Of a stretch of DNA of 64,000 nt, positions 26,081-35,651 are shown piece by piece; position 1 is the stretch's first letter; each line of letters opens with the position of its first letter. The notes under the pieces are model-generated. The model worked only from the letters and a program-made list of their open reading frames with translations, did not search any database and was not told the origin of the DNA. The stretch covers positions 1,224,001 to 1,288,000 of the forward strand of contig NZ_OY781884.1 of NCBI RefSeq assembly GCF_963677155.1, in the 5' to 3' direction. Source of the stretch: an uncultured Draconibacterium sp. Its GTDB lineage: Bacteria > Bacteroidota > Bacteroidia > Bacteroidales > Prolixibacteraceae. The position numbers and the translations under genes were made by a program.

Positions 26081-28630
26081 TTAAAATTTTACTTGTTTAC
26101 TTTCAGGTGCTCCCAGATAGCTTCGTTTCAATCCACCAGTATCTATCATTATTTTCTGCAAAACAATTCCTGGTTCCAACACCCTAATACGCAAACGGTG
26201 TAAGCCTGCTTTGTTTATTTTATGATTTGTAGTTGTTTTTATAATACGATTAGCTTGCCATGGGCCTAATTCGCCACGGTATTTTCCATTAATATTCACC
26301 ACCTGTTCCGGTTCTCCATCGAACGAAACAGCGTAACGCAATCCTTTATTAGCGTTAAAATTTAACGTTGGCGATACAAGTACATTTACCTCAAAATCTC
26401 CGGTTGACGCAAAATCAACAGCATATTCCAGATAAACTTCCTCTTCATCTGTAGGATAAGCATTTTGCGGGAAGGTAGTTACTGCTGAAGCTGTTTTTCC
26501 CAAGTCAGGTATAACTTGCCAATTAATAGTTTCGGTTCCTTTCGCTTTCTGATAGTTTTCTGCTTCGATAGAAACATAACCATCCGCTTCTTTAAATGCT
26601 AGTTCTTCGTTCAACACTTCAGGTATTTCCAGGCGTTCAACAGCTGGCATAGTTGATTGCCGGGGTTCCTGCCAGTATCTGTATCCGATACGCACCTGAT
26701 CCATCATATGGTTCCATTTTCCTCCGGCAATTTGCTGATTGTAATGAACTGTTAGCGCAGAATCACGCTTAAAACAGGTTTCTACAACATCGGCCCAATA
26801 ATTGGCTTCTATATCGTTGTTAGCTATCAACTGCTTGTTTTTGGCTTCCGCGTAATACATTTCGTATAAATTGGCTGTGGCATTAGTTGGAAACAAGACC
26901 AACTGATCAAAAGCATCTTTGTACGCATTCGGAATCAGGTTGTAAAGTCGAAGCGCATCAAATGCCAAATCGCGATATTCGTTACGAACACGTTCAAATT
27001 CATTATAATTTTCAAGACTGTAAGTTCTTGCATTCAGTAACTCGGGTGTAACGCGGTGGTTGAATTTTGTGTATTGATTGAAAATCCGGGCTGCTTCCGC
27101 AGCATAGTTTTCACCAAACTGCTCGGCACACCACGTTTTAATATAATCTTTTAAATTATTCGGATTGAATTGTGTGGGATCCCAGGCCATATCAAGGAAA
27201 AAGCTAATGGGATATTCCATCGGTTTCAAATCTCCAACATTTACCACCCAAATACGATCTACTCCGTGGCTATAAGTAAGGTTCATTTGCTCCCAAACCC
27301 GCTGGATTTGAGTAACATTTATCCACTTATAGTTGCGGGGACCACCAACATAATCGAAATGATAGTACATTCCGAAACCACCTTCGTGTTTTGGAGCGTT
27401 TACATCGGGCAGTTTGCGCACATCGCCCCAATTGTCGTCGCACAAAAGAAGTGTAACATCGTCGGGCACACGCATACCATTGTCGTAATAATCCTGCACC
27501 TCTTTGTACAAGGCCCAAACCTGTGGTGTTTCCTCTGGTTTTTTACCGGTAACATCGCAGATGATTTTACGCTGATCTTTTACGATATTTTCCAACAAAG
27601 CTATGTTTGTCCCTTCACTCATAGCTTCATCGCCATCGCCTCGCATACCAACAGTTACGATTGTTTCCCAATCTTTATTTCGCTCCATTCCTTTCTGCCA
27701 GAAATCGGATAGTACCTCTTTATTTTTGTTATAGTCCCAAGGACCTGAACCGTATTTGTGCCACTCGGCCTGAGCTCTTCCCAAAGGCTCATGGTGCGAA
27801 GTACTCATAACAATACCTAGTTTATCAGCTAAAGGACCATTTGCCAGATCATCATCGTAAAATGCTTTTCCCCACATGGCAGGCCACATAAAATTTCCAC
27901 GTAAGCGAAGAATAAGTTCGAAAACATGAGCATAAAACTTGTGGTTTATTCCGCCAAATTTTTCACGCGCCCAATTCCCAAGTGCTGGTTCTTCATCATT
28001 TAAGAAAATTCCACGATACTTTACTTTTGGAGATTCGGTTACCCAACGCCCCGCTTTAACGTACAACTGATCTTTCTTTTCAACCGGAACATCGGCCCAC
28101 CAATACCATGGTGAAACGCCCATTTCGCGCGACAGGTTGAGCATGGCATAAATTGTTCCGCGTTTATCGCTTCCTGCTAAAACCAAGACTTTTTTTACAC
28201 CAGGAAACGGGTTTTCAACCACTTCGATGAAACTACGCTCCCACTGACCTTCAATATCAGCTACGTCAATTTTCCCGGAACGAATTAATTCATCAATCAA
28301 TTCGTTTTTACCCAATGTACCTACCAAAATAAGTTCTTCGGGTAAGGATGAATTTGCAGATAAAATTACAGGAGTATGTCCGGTTACCAGGTTTATATCG
28401 TTTACAAACCACTCTGCCACAGTTTTCACTCCCGGAAAGTCATTCTGACCAAGCACTATCGGAGCCGATTTTCCATTTTCGACTACCCCAAAAGATCCCT
28501 CTTCGTCTGTAATCGTGACATAATCCATTTTGTCTTGAGCTGTTGTATACAGGGGGGTAAAAATTACAAATTGAACAAAGACTAAACAAACAGTTGCACT
28601 TCTAAAAAGCTCAAATAATTTTTTATCCAT
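26081..28630 (-). CDS. GH115 xylan alpha-1,2-glucuronidase
   Basis: An 849-residue secreted enzyme that removes (4-O-methyl)glucuronic acid from internal xylose units of polymeric xylan. Signal peptide 1-31 (ends YTTAQ). Recognisable GH115 blocks are SPKVKYRGIFLNDEEPALGNWA, FELILRLRGNFMWPAMW, VTVGMRGDGDEAMSEGT and VTLLLCDDNWGDVRKLP. An all-helical region follows around 560-680 and a C-terminal beta-sandwich ends at KLHRLRIRVLEPG-like sequence near residue 830. It is the first gene of the operon with acetylesterase, GPH symporter and GH10. Paired with the separate GH67 at 56614 it gives both internal and terminal uronic acid removal. Confidence 0.93.
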   Translation of the reverse strand: MDKKLFELFRSATVCLVFVQFVIFTPLYTTAQDKMDYVTITDEEGSFGVVENGKSAPIVLGQNDFPGVKTVAEWFVNDINLVTGHTPVILSANSSLPEELILVGTLGKNELIDELIRSGKIDVADIEGQWERSFIEVVENPFPGVKKVLVLAGSDKRGTIYAMLNLSREMGVSPWYWWADVPVEKKDQLYVKAGRWVTESPKVKYRGIFLNDEEPALGNWAREKFGGINHKFYAHVFELILRLRGNFMWPAMWGKAFYDDDLANGPLADKLGIVMSTSHHEPLGRAQAEWHKYGSGPWDYNKNKEVLSDFWQKGMERNKDWETIVTVGMRGDGDEAMSEGTNIALLENIVKDQRKIICDVTGKKPEETPQVWALYKEVQDYYDNGMRVPDDVTLLLCDDNWGDVRKLPDVNAPKHEGGFGMYYHFDYVGGPRNYKWINVTQIQRVWEQMNLTYSHGVDRIWVVNVGDLKPMEYPISFFLDMAWDPTQFNPNNLKDYIKTWCAEQFGENYAAEAARIFNQYTKFNHRVTPELLNARTYSLENYNEFERVRNEYRDLAFDALRLYNLIPNAYKDAFDQLVLFPTNATANLYEMYYAEAKNKQLIANNDIEANYWADVVETCFKRDSALTVHYNQQIAGGKWNHMMDQVRIGYRYWQEPRQSTMPAVERLEIPEVLNEELAFKEADGYVSIEAENYQKAKGTETINWQVIPDLGKTASAVTTFPQNAYPTDEEEVYLEYAVDFASTGDFEVNVLVSPTLNFNANKGLRYAVSFDGEPEQVVNINGKYRGELGPWQANRIIKTTTNHKINKAGLHRLRIRVLEPGIVLQKIMIDTGGLKRSYLGAPESKQVKF

Positions 28631-28754
28631 TTTATTGGTTTATTTCAGTATTCGTACTGATTCGTCTTTAAATTGTTTTGACTAATCAATATCGCGAATG
28701 GTCATAATTTTATTAGTTCCCTTTTTCAGGCATATAAATAGTGTACTTTTTCTT

Positions 28755-28762
28755 CAAAAATA
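28755..28762 (-). promoter_or_regulatory. Candidate -7 box upstream of GH115
   Basis: On the minus strand this reads TATTTTTG, matching TAnnTTTG, about 125 bases before the GH115 ATG. A -33 box is not evident, so this is a weak call. Confidence 0.3.
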
Positions 28763-29163
28763 AGACTATGTACCTTTTTGGGGTTTAGTTTTTGAATATT
28801 TGATTTCTATTTTTACACATATTTCATCATTTCTGAGAATAAAAAAGATTATAAGACACGTTAGTCTCAACAACTACTTATTATTAATCATTTCAGAATT
28901 TTCATCAACATACGTTCCTTGGGCTAGACGATTACGGAAATAAATCGCGAGCACTCCCAAAACACATAAAACACTCGCCAATAAACAGATACATCAAAAT
29001 ACGCAAAAATTAGCAACGCTTAATAGGACTTCAGTGAAAATGCCTGTAGTAACAACTGGCAGTCAGCATTTGGTAAGAATAATCGATTTTATGATCAATT
29101 TAATTCCATTTACAGTCATATTTTCCATAAGGTATAGTTCTAAAATTAGATATGATTAATTTG

Positions 29164-29228
29164 GGAGCCAATAGTTGGGCATGATTTCGCAATGCAGAAT
29201 TTATGCTCCATTTTTTTTGCGACGACGG
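29164..29228 (+). terminator. Two-stem hairpin with T-run, possible terminator or structured RNA end
   Basis: GGAGC (29164-29168) pairs with GCTCC (29215-29219), enclosing GCAT/ATGC (29179-29182 with 29192-29195), and eight T follow at 29221-29228. It faces the plus strand, where no upstream gene exists, so it might end a small RNA. Confidence 0.25.
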
Positions 29229-29557
29229 CTTCAATCTTCGAATTTCGTTGAGAGGCTGCCTCCGTCAAAGCAGGAAAACAGATCGGGAAGCTCTTCTTCC
29301 TCCGACAGCCCATCTAACTAATGAGCAAGAATTTAGATTACTATTCCTGCAAATAAACTAAGAACGGAATATGAAGAGTACAAGAACTTATTACAGGTAT
29401 AAAAAAACAGCAATAAACTCAATTTCACAACAAATGAAAAGCCTAATTTACGATATAACATTGCATCAATAACATATAGCAAATTATTGTTTAGTTTGTT
29501 TATTTAATTGGTTCATTTCTATACTAAAACCACCGTATCCTAATTTCTACAAAACAT

Positions 29558-29885
29558 AGAGGCCATCTCATAACAAGTTTATGGGACGGTTTTTTATTTT
29601 CCGTTTTCTTTTGGAGTTTGCACCTAAGTTTTCGGGATATTTTCCGTTCGACACGCTTTGTTCAAAAATGCAAAAAGGTTTTAAGTGCTTTTATGCACTA
29701 ATTTTAGCTAAATTGTGTGCTAAAGCAATCAATCCGGGTTCTTGAATGGTATTTTTCTCGATCTCCTTGTCATGCCCGAAGGATATAAATCACTGATAAT
29801 CACAAATTAAACATATAATAACTTTCAATATTTTATTTCCTGTTCACTGAAAAACAAAAAGGCCATCTCTTTTGAGACAGCCTCT
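29558..29885. mobile_element. Deleted insertion sequence remnant (IS1182-like)
   Basis: Imperfect terminal inverted repeats bound this 328-base segment: AGAGGCCATCTCATAA at 29558-29573 against AGAGGCTGTCTCAAAA (reverse complement of the right end), 13 of 16 matching. Inside, on the minus strand, lies a 32-codon frame with the C-terminal signature of a DDE transposase. A complete element would be several times longer, so most of the transposase is deleted. Family assignment rests on the HNL-type C-terminus and the ends, from memory of the family. Confidence 0.55.
29691..29789 (-). pseudogene. C-terminal remnant of an IS1182-type transposase
   Basis: Only the last 32 codons survive, ending in EPGLIALAHNLAKISA and a TAA at 29691. 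The GLIALAHNL block is characteristic of the C-terminus of IS1182-family transposases. An in-frame TGA bounds it upstream. There is no start and no catalytic DDE residues. Confidence 0.55.
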
Positions 29886-29888
29886 TTG
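29858..29888 (-). terminator. Terminator formed by the IS right end, serving the SusC/D operon
   Basis: On the minus strand, AAAGAGGCTGTCTC pairs with GAGATGGCCTTT over an AAAA loop, then TTGTTTTT follows. It lies about 95 bases after the stop of the DUF1735 gene and is the only terminator seen for that operon. Confidence 0.65.
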
Positions 29889-29982
29889 TTTTCCTTACAT
29901 CTCAGATACTCAATTCAAAAAAAGCTGTCCAATATATCTACCAGACAGCATTTTCAATCTCTTAACTACTTAAACTCTAAAT

Positions 29983-31008
29983 TCACTCTATAGCAAATTC
30001 TTCTTTTACAACTCCACGATCTCGCATCACGAGAGTGTCTGTAAAAGAGTGAACTATCGCTCCAAAATCAATATTATAGTCTAAATAAATAACGTCTCTT
30101 TCTTTACCTCCCCACATATCCGCATCTTCAACGTACTTAGCACTTCCTCTTACTGCATAATCAGAGTTTACAGGAGCTGTTACTGTAGCAACACCTTCAT
30201 CATTAAAGTTTAATCGTATTTGAAAAGGAATATTTAAATCGGAGTTACCATTTCTGGTTGTAAGCTCCATCGCTACTTGATTCAAAGAAACAGTTTTCAT
30301 TGAAACAACCTGATCCGCTTCAATATAATCGGCATGATAAACATTTGTTATTGACAAGGAAGGATCCTCTCCTGCTTTTGCAACACCAACGTCTTTTCCT
30401 CTTCTGAGGTATTTTGCATCCCAAGAGTTTATGTACTTCACACAATAAAGAATATAGTTTTTAGGAACAATCTCCCAGTCTCCGTCAACAACTGGATCAG
30501 GATTGCTAACGCTCGCTTTCCCCGACAATACAGAATCTACATTCGTAACATTTGTAATTCTCAGCGGAATAACATAAGTGTTTCCTACAGAAGCAGAATC
30601 GGTAAAAAAGGCATCGGATAGTTCCACCACAATACCTCCAACCTTTGCTCCTCCGGGAATAACGATCTGCATCTCGTCCTCTAAAGAATAGTAATCAGAA
30701 GGCATAGGTAAAACCTCTTCCCCTGATTCAAATTTTAGATTATCGCATAAACTATTATCAATTGATAAGTCAACTATCCGGTCTTCGTTGTTATCATAAA
30801 CGCCCCCCATAGTTGCCATTATTTTACATTTATGTTCATTATCTAATGAATTATCATAAATATCTTTTCCTAAAACAATTGTTCTAACAGGACGCTGATA
30901 GGCAAAATATACTGTGGTGTAGTCATAATCTTTAAATTCCCAATCCTGATTATGACAAGAAGTAAACAACAAAGCGACCATAAAGAATATAAAAATATTT
31001 TTTTTCAT
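29983..31008 (-). CDS. DUF1735-type surface lipoprotein of the xylan locus
   Basis: A 341-residue lipoprotein, predicted surface glycan-binding protein. The start is ATG 31008 (MKKNIFIFFMVALLFTSC, lipobox Cys18). The frame is open upstream but that would overlap the SusD gene without a signal peptide at the N-terminus. The N-half is DUF1735-like (DYTTVYFAYQRPVRTIVLG, then TYVIPLRITNVT). The C-half is a second beta-rich domain (YADYIEADQ-type segment, then PFQIRLNF and a closing YLDYNIDF) like that of SusC/D-associated proteins. No catalytic motif. It is the last gene of the SusC-SusD-SusC-SusD operon, the usual place for the third binding protein. Ligand is presumably xylan, from context. Confidence 0.78.
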   Translation of the reverse strand: MKKNIFIFFMVALLFTSCHNQDWEFKDYDYTTVYFAYQRPVRTIVLGKDIYDNSLDNEHKCKIMATMGGVYDNNEDRIVDLSIDNSLCDNLKFESGEEVLPMPSDYYSLEDEMQIVIPGGAKVGGIVVELSDAFFTDSASVGNTYVIPLRITNVTNVDSVLSGKASVSNPDPVVDGDWEIVPKNYILYCVKYINSWDAKYLRRGKDVGVAKAGEDPSLSITNVYHADYIEADQVVSMKTVSLNQVAMELTTRNGNSDLNIPFQIRLNFNDEGVATVTAPVNSDYAVRGSAKYVEDADMWGGKERDVIYLDYNIDFGAIVHSFTDTLVMRDRGVVKEEFAIE

Positions 31009-31034
31009 TTCTCTCTCATTTAAAATATTAGAAA

Positions 31035-32783
31035 TTACCACCCAGCATTCTGGGTTAAGCCCCATTTTATCACTTCTTGATATGGAAGAGGACCATAGTT
31101 CATACCTAAGCGGTATGTTCGATTTTCAACATTAATCACCTTAAATTCTCCATTTTCAGTAATTCTCATTCCTTTTGCTGTTTCATTCAGATTGCTGTTC
31201 CATCTGCGCAAATCCCAAAAACGAAATCCTTCAAAACAAAGTTCCAAACGTCTTTCATTCCGAATCAATGTTCTCATTTCTTCTTTTGTTGATATTGAAC
31301 TTAAATAACTATCAGGCTCTTCTATACCAGCTCTCTGACGTATCGCAGCAATAACATCTTTTGCAGAATATCCATGACTACCAGTTCCCGTAGGCCCCCA
31401 AGCCTCATTCGCAGCCTCAGCATAAGCCAAAAATAATTCAGTGTAGCGAATGCGAGTAACATAGTGTTTCTGATTTATTACATTAGCTGGGTTGAGGTTA
31501 ACATCTTCTCGCAAAAGTTTACGCATATAATAACCGGTTCGGGTAGATGTAGCCAAAACCCCAATACCATCTTCATCATCTGCGACGTAAGTTCTAATGA
31601 CACTCGAAGATGGCCCAAACTTACTTCCGTCATATACAATATAACGACCTAATCGAGGATCTCTTTCCGCATATGGATTATTTGGATCATAAGAATCAGA
31701 TTCTGAAATGGGATAACCATCAACCATTGGAAAAGCATCGACCAGATTCTGAGTTGGGTTCACCCTTCCATGACCATATAAAGAAGGACAGTAATTATCT
31801 TCTTCCAAATCAGTCTCCTCTGATATATTGGTTCTCCATAATATTTCCGGAGGATTACTTCCTGCAGCTAATCCATTGGTTATGTCTTTATTGTCTCTTG
31901 AGTACCATGTTCCACCATTAGGATCAAGACCGGAAACACCGCCAATCATATCAAGAACAACTCCTGCAGACTTTGCCGCATCTTCCCAGGAAATAGTTTC
32001 ATCAAAAGCAGGACTCGCAGCCAGCAAGGCCACTTTCGCTTTAATTGCTAATAAAATTCGCTTACTTAAACGTTGCTTGTTAAATGCTCCAAACACCCTG
32101 TTGTAATCAGGAACAGTAGTTTTACCAGTATATTTAGCCGGAACATCATCTCCATCATTAAGATCCTCATAATCTAAAGGTAGATAATTTTCTGCTTCGG
32201 CAATATCGATATTAATTTGATCGATACATTCTTCAAATGTATTACGAGGCATATCAAAACTAGATTCTCCATTCAAGGGAGCAGTCAAGATCGGTACGCC
32301 AAGAAGTTTTCCTGTGGCATCTTTGCCTGCATGGGCCTCTAAAAGATAATATAAGTACAATGCCCTTAAACCATAAGCTTCTCCTTTTAGCCTGTCTCTA
32401 AACATTGCCTTGACATAATCCCCTGTAACTGCCCAATTAACACTATCAACCTCTGATAAAAAAACATTTAAGTACTGAATGGCCGAATATGCATTATCCC
32501 ACCTGGAAGTAGGATTATTTATTGCAGACCACCCTCCTGTAGCTACAGAAAGATAATCATTATCTGGATCATTCGATACTGCGTCATCAGTTGCAACATC
32601 GTTAAAAGAGTAACTACTAGATGGTAGATATACATATCCATTCATCAATAATCCCTCGGCAAATGCTGCATCATTATATATGTCTTTAAGCTCTTGGTTG
32701 TTCTCATCCATAGGCGAAAATAAATCTTCGCAACCGGACAACCCAAGCATTAAGGCTATTAATATTAATAAATTCGTCTTCAT
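31035..32783 (-). CDS. SusD-like glycan-binding lipoprotein, second pair
   Basis: A 582-residue SusD homologue. Lipobox Cys18 (LGLSGC) is followed by EDLFSPMDENNQE. Characteristic blocks: WDNAYSAIQYLNVFLSEV, GEAYGLRALYLYYLLEAHAG, RYTELFLAYAEAANEAWG, NERRLELCFEGFRFWDLRRW and the C-terminal LTQNAGW. It partners the SusC immediately upstream (27 bases apart on the minus strand). It belongs to the classical SusD/RagB branch, unlike the SusD-like 2 protein at 2505. Xylan-derived oligosaccharide binding is inferred. Confidence 0.93.
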   Translation of the reverse strand: MKTNLLILIALMLGLSGCEDLFSPMDENNQELKDIYNDAAFAEGLLMNGYVYLPSSSYSFNDVATDDAVSNDPDNDYLSVATGGWSAINNPTSRWDNAYSAIQYLNVFLSEVDSVNWAVTGDYVKAMFRDRLKGEAYGLRALYLYYLLEAHAGKDATGKLLGVPILTAPLNGESSFDMPRNTFEECIDQINIDIAEAENYLPLDYEDLNDGDDVPAKYTGKTTVPDYNRVFGAFNKQRLSKRILLAIKAKVALLAASPAFDETISWEDAAKSAGVVLDMIGGVSGLDPNGGTWYSRDNKDITNGLAAGSNPPEILWRTNISEETDLEEDNYCPSLYGHGRVNPTQNLVDAFPMVDGYPISESDSYDPNNPYAERDPRLGRYIVYDGSKFGPSSSVIRTYVADDEDGIGVLATSTRTGYYMRKLLREDVNLNPANVINQKHYVTRIRYTELFLAYAEAANEAWGPTGTGSHGYSAKDVIAAIRQRAGIEEPDSYLSSISTKEEMRTLIRNERRLELCFEGFRFWDLRRWNSNLNETAKGMRITENGEFKVINVENRTYRLGMNYGPLPYQEVIKWGLTQNAGW

Positions 32784-32810
32784 ATTCTTATTTCATTTTA
32801 ATGACATCAA

Positions 32811-35624
32811 TTAAAATACCGCTTTAATACCAAGATTATAGAAGCGTGTTTGAGGAACAGTGCCAACATTTAACTCCATAACATCTTTATTTTTAGCAAT
32901 AGTCAATAAGTTAGCTCCACTCACGAATACATTAAACCCTTTAACAAAAGAGTCTTTCAATACAGATTCTGGGAGCTTATAGGTTAACTGAACCTTTGCT
33001 AAATCAAAACGATCTGTACTATAAGTCCAAAAATCAGATGTTCTATAGTTATTATCTCCGGTTTGAGTTGTTAAACGTGGATATGTAGCCGTATTTTTAG
33101 TTTCTTCGGTCCAGCTATTTAACACGACCTCTGAGTATTTTTTGTCACCATATACCCAGTAGTAATCTCCATTTTTAATTCCAGTGCCTCCAAAACGTCC
33201 CGTACCTAAAGCAAATAACGAAAAGTTTTTCCATTCGAAAGTTACATGAACACCTAATGAGAGAGGGCTTCCCCATGTCCCAAGCATTACTTCATCACGA
33301 GAATCAATAACATCATCTCCGTTTTGATTGACATATTTTATATCTCCTCCCTTCCTTTCTCCGGCAAAATCCTGTACAAGTGAATTGGCAGCATCTTCAT
33401 CACTACTGAAGAAACCATCGCTTACCAATCCGAAAATTGCATCAACTGGCTGTCCGGTACGTTTCCTATAATCATCAATATAAAATTCATCTTCTTTTAA
33501 TACCTTAGTTTTCAGATAGGTTCCTGCTGCTCCAACGATAAAACGAACTTCTCCAATCTGATCGGCATAACTAACTTGAAAGTCAAATCCTTTATAGCTG
33601 TTTTCTCCATAATTAACATATGGAGCAATAGAACTAACCGGATATCCGGTTCTAAAGTAACTAGGATATTCGGTATTATAAGGTTGAGATGGTAATCCCT
33701 CCCTCTTAACGAAGAAAGCATTTGCCTTTAGCCCAAATTTGTTTTCGAACATAGATGCTTCCATGCCAAAACTCAACTCTTTTCGTTTCACATAATCCAA
33801 GTTATTGTTTTCACCATGCTGAAGGTTAGTGCTCTGGTTTGTATAAGTTCCATCAGCCCAAGAGAAATAAGCCTGCTTTCCATAGATCCCCTGATACATA
33901 TAAAACTCATCAAAATCCAGATCAGTATTAATAATACCACCGGTAGCAGTTAGTTTTAAACGATCAAAAAAACCATCTTTTAGAAAATCTTCCTCACTCA
34001 TTAGCCAACCAATTCCTAATGTTGGAGAAAAGGCTACACGAGTGTTTTTAGGTAACTTCGTTGAATTTACAACCGCTGCACTAAAATTTACATAATATCG
34101 ATGCTTATAGTTATAATCTAACAAAAGACCTAAATTGCTATTAGTATAATATTGAAATACGTCTACCTCTCTACGACTTGAAGCATTTGCCAAAAGCATT
34201 GCACTAACATTATGTTTCTCGTCGAATGTATTATTATAATCAACATGCACAAAAGCTTCTTTAGACTGATCGTTCCATTCCTCACTTAGATTCTGATAAC
34301 CATTTTTAGAGAATTCTCCATGTCTTTTCAATGAAGTAATAGAATCTCCGGATGAAAAGGTCTCCCAAGTTGCTTCAAAAACCTCATAACCATTATCAAC
34401 AGACTGTTTATAGCTAGTTGAATAATCAATACCTATTTGTCCGTGAAAAGACAGTCCGTCCAACACATTACGCAAGTCAATGTCAACGCCTGCTGTATAT
34501 TGAAACTGACGTTGTATGTTGGTACGATGTCCTGAGGCATAGGCATCACCAAAAGGAGTAGTAACAAACTCAGAGGAACCACCTAAAAGATATTTACCAT
34601 CTACGACATTGTTACTAGCAAATGCTAAACCAGAATTTGTAGCCCCAACTTGTATTGCATCCAAAGGAATAAGAGGGGCAATTTTATTCGGCTTTATTGT
34701 AGCAGCGTCATTCCAATAATCACCATTGGCCGCTTTATCGGATCTGAATATTGTAGAAATATCTACATATGTACTAATGTAATCATTCAATTCCAGATTT
34801 ACTTTTCCCCTTATATTTAAACGAGAATTATTAGCATTACTATTTTCTCCAATATCTATTAAGGAATTACTATTTTCGAAACCTGTAAACACGTAAAACT
34901 GAGCCCGTTCATTCCCCCCAGCAAAATCAACATTTACAGAATTAGTATTATAAAAATTTCTCAAATAATCTGATGAATAAAAGTCAACATCTTTATAACG
35001 GTACGGGTTAGTATTGGAATTATAATTAGCAATATCTTCATCTGTATAAATGGCCTCACTTCCATCATTAATTAAGGCCTGATTATAATATTTCATATAA
35101 TCGGCTGTTCCTAAATACTTAGGATACGCTTTAGGAGAACTTATCCCGGAGCGAGCCCGTACATTGATGCTTTTTGCCCCCTTATGCCCTTTCTTCGTCG
35201 TAATCAAAATAACACCATCGGCTGCACGTGCACCATATAAAACAATGGCATTAGCTCCTTTCAAAAATGCAATTTGATCAATCTCACTTGATGTCACATC
35301 ATTTACGTCACGTTCAACTCCATCAATTAAAACCAGCCGTTTCCCCAAGCCCCATAAGTTTGGTCCTCCAATAAAGGCAGATATATCCTCCAATGGATAA
35401 GTATTATAACTTTTATCTAAGTATTTTTTTGGATTAAAAATTGAAATGCCATTCGACAGATCGTTGACATCAACAGACCTAAAAGCCTCATTTACCACAT
35501 CCTTATCAACTAATCCCCCTACCTGAATACTATCATCAACCTGCGCATTGGCAGAGAATAATAAGCAGAAGCACACGTTGAACAATATTAATTCTATTAT
35601 TATATGTTTCATCATTTTTTCCAT
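32811..35624 (-). CDS. SusC-like TonB-dependent transporter lacking the N-terminal regulatory domain
   Basis: A 937-residue SusC homologue. The signal peptide ends SANAQ near residue 28, but the CarboxypepD-regulatory-like domain normally present (about 80-90 residues) is missing; a short plug region (RLVLIDGVERDVNDVTSSEIDQIAFLKGANAIVLYGARAADGVILITTKKG) follows almost directly. The barrel is complete, ending FYNLGIKAVF. About 110 residues shorter than its partner at 37480. It lies between two SusD genes in the order SusC-SusD-SusC-SusD. Absence of the extension may change how it engages TonB, or which TonB it uses. Confidence 0.92.
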   Translation of the reverse strand: MEKMMKHIIIELILFNVCFCLLFSANAQVDDSIQVGGLVDKDVVNEAFRSVDVNDLSNGISIFNPKKYLDKSYNTYPLEDISAFIGGPNLWGLGKRLVLIDGVERDVNDVTSSEIDQIAFLKGANAIVLYGARAADGVILITTKKGHKGAKSINVRARSGISSPKAYPKYLGTADYMKYYNQALINDGSEAIYTDEDIANYNSNTNPYRYKDVDFYSSDYLRNFYNTNSVNVDFAGGNERAQFYVFTGFENSNSLIDIGENSNANNSRLNIRGKVNLELNDYISTYVDISTIFRSDKAANGDYWNDAATIKPNKIAPLIPLDAIQVGATNSGLAFASNNVVDGKYLLGGSSEFVTTPFGDAYASGHRTNIQRQFQYTAGVDIDLRNVLDGLSFHGQIGIDYSTSYKQSVDNGYEVFEATWETFSSGDSITSLKRHGEFSKNGYQNLSEEWNDQSKEAFVHVDYNNTFDEKHNVSAMLLANASSRREVDVFQYYTNSNLGLLLDYNYKHRYYVNFSAAVVNSTKLPKNTRVAFSPTLGIGWLMSEEDFLKDGFFDRLKLTATGGIINTDLDFDEFYMYQGIYGKQAYFSWADGTYTNQSTNLQHGENNNLDYVKRKELSFGMEASMFENKFGLKANAFFVKREGLPSQPYNTEYPSYFRTGYPVSSIAPYVNYGENSYKGFDFQVSYADQIGEVRFIVGAAGTYLKTKVLKEDEFYIDDYRKRTGQPVDAIFGLVSDGFFSSDEDAANSLVQDFAGERKGGDIKYVNQNGDDVIDSRDEVMLGTWGSPLSLGVHVTFEWKNFSLFALGTGRFGGTGIKNGDYYWVYGDKKYSEVVLNSWTEETKNTATYPRLTTQTGDNNYRTSDFWTYSTDRFDLAKVQLTYKLPESVLKDSFVKGFNVFVSGANLLTIAKNKDVMELNVGTVPQTRFYNLGIKAVF

Positions 35625-35651
35625 TTATTTATTAAATGTCATTCCATCCCG

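Larger units (their letters stand above)
28631..29982. other. 1.35 kb non-coding region between GH115 and the SusC/D operon
   Basis: No intact gene. It contains a possible promoter for GH115 (28755-28762), a stem-rich element with a T-run near 29164-29228, and an insertion-sequence remnant (29558-29885). Between about 28860 and 29160 I see nothing definite. Its length and the IS debris mark it as an old junction between two halves of the xylan locus. Confidence 0.7.

Noticed and set aside
27170-27712. 180-codon plus-strand open frame opposite the GH115 gene
   Set aside because: Lies entirely antisense to a well-supported glycosidase; composition is that of a shadow frame.
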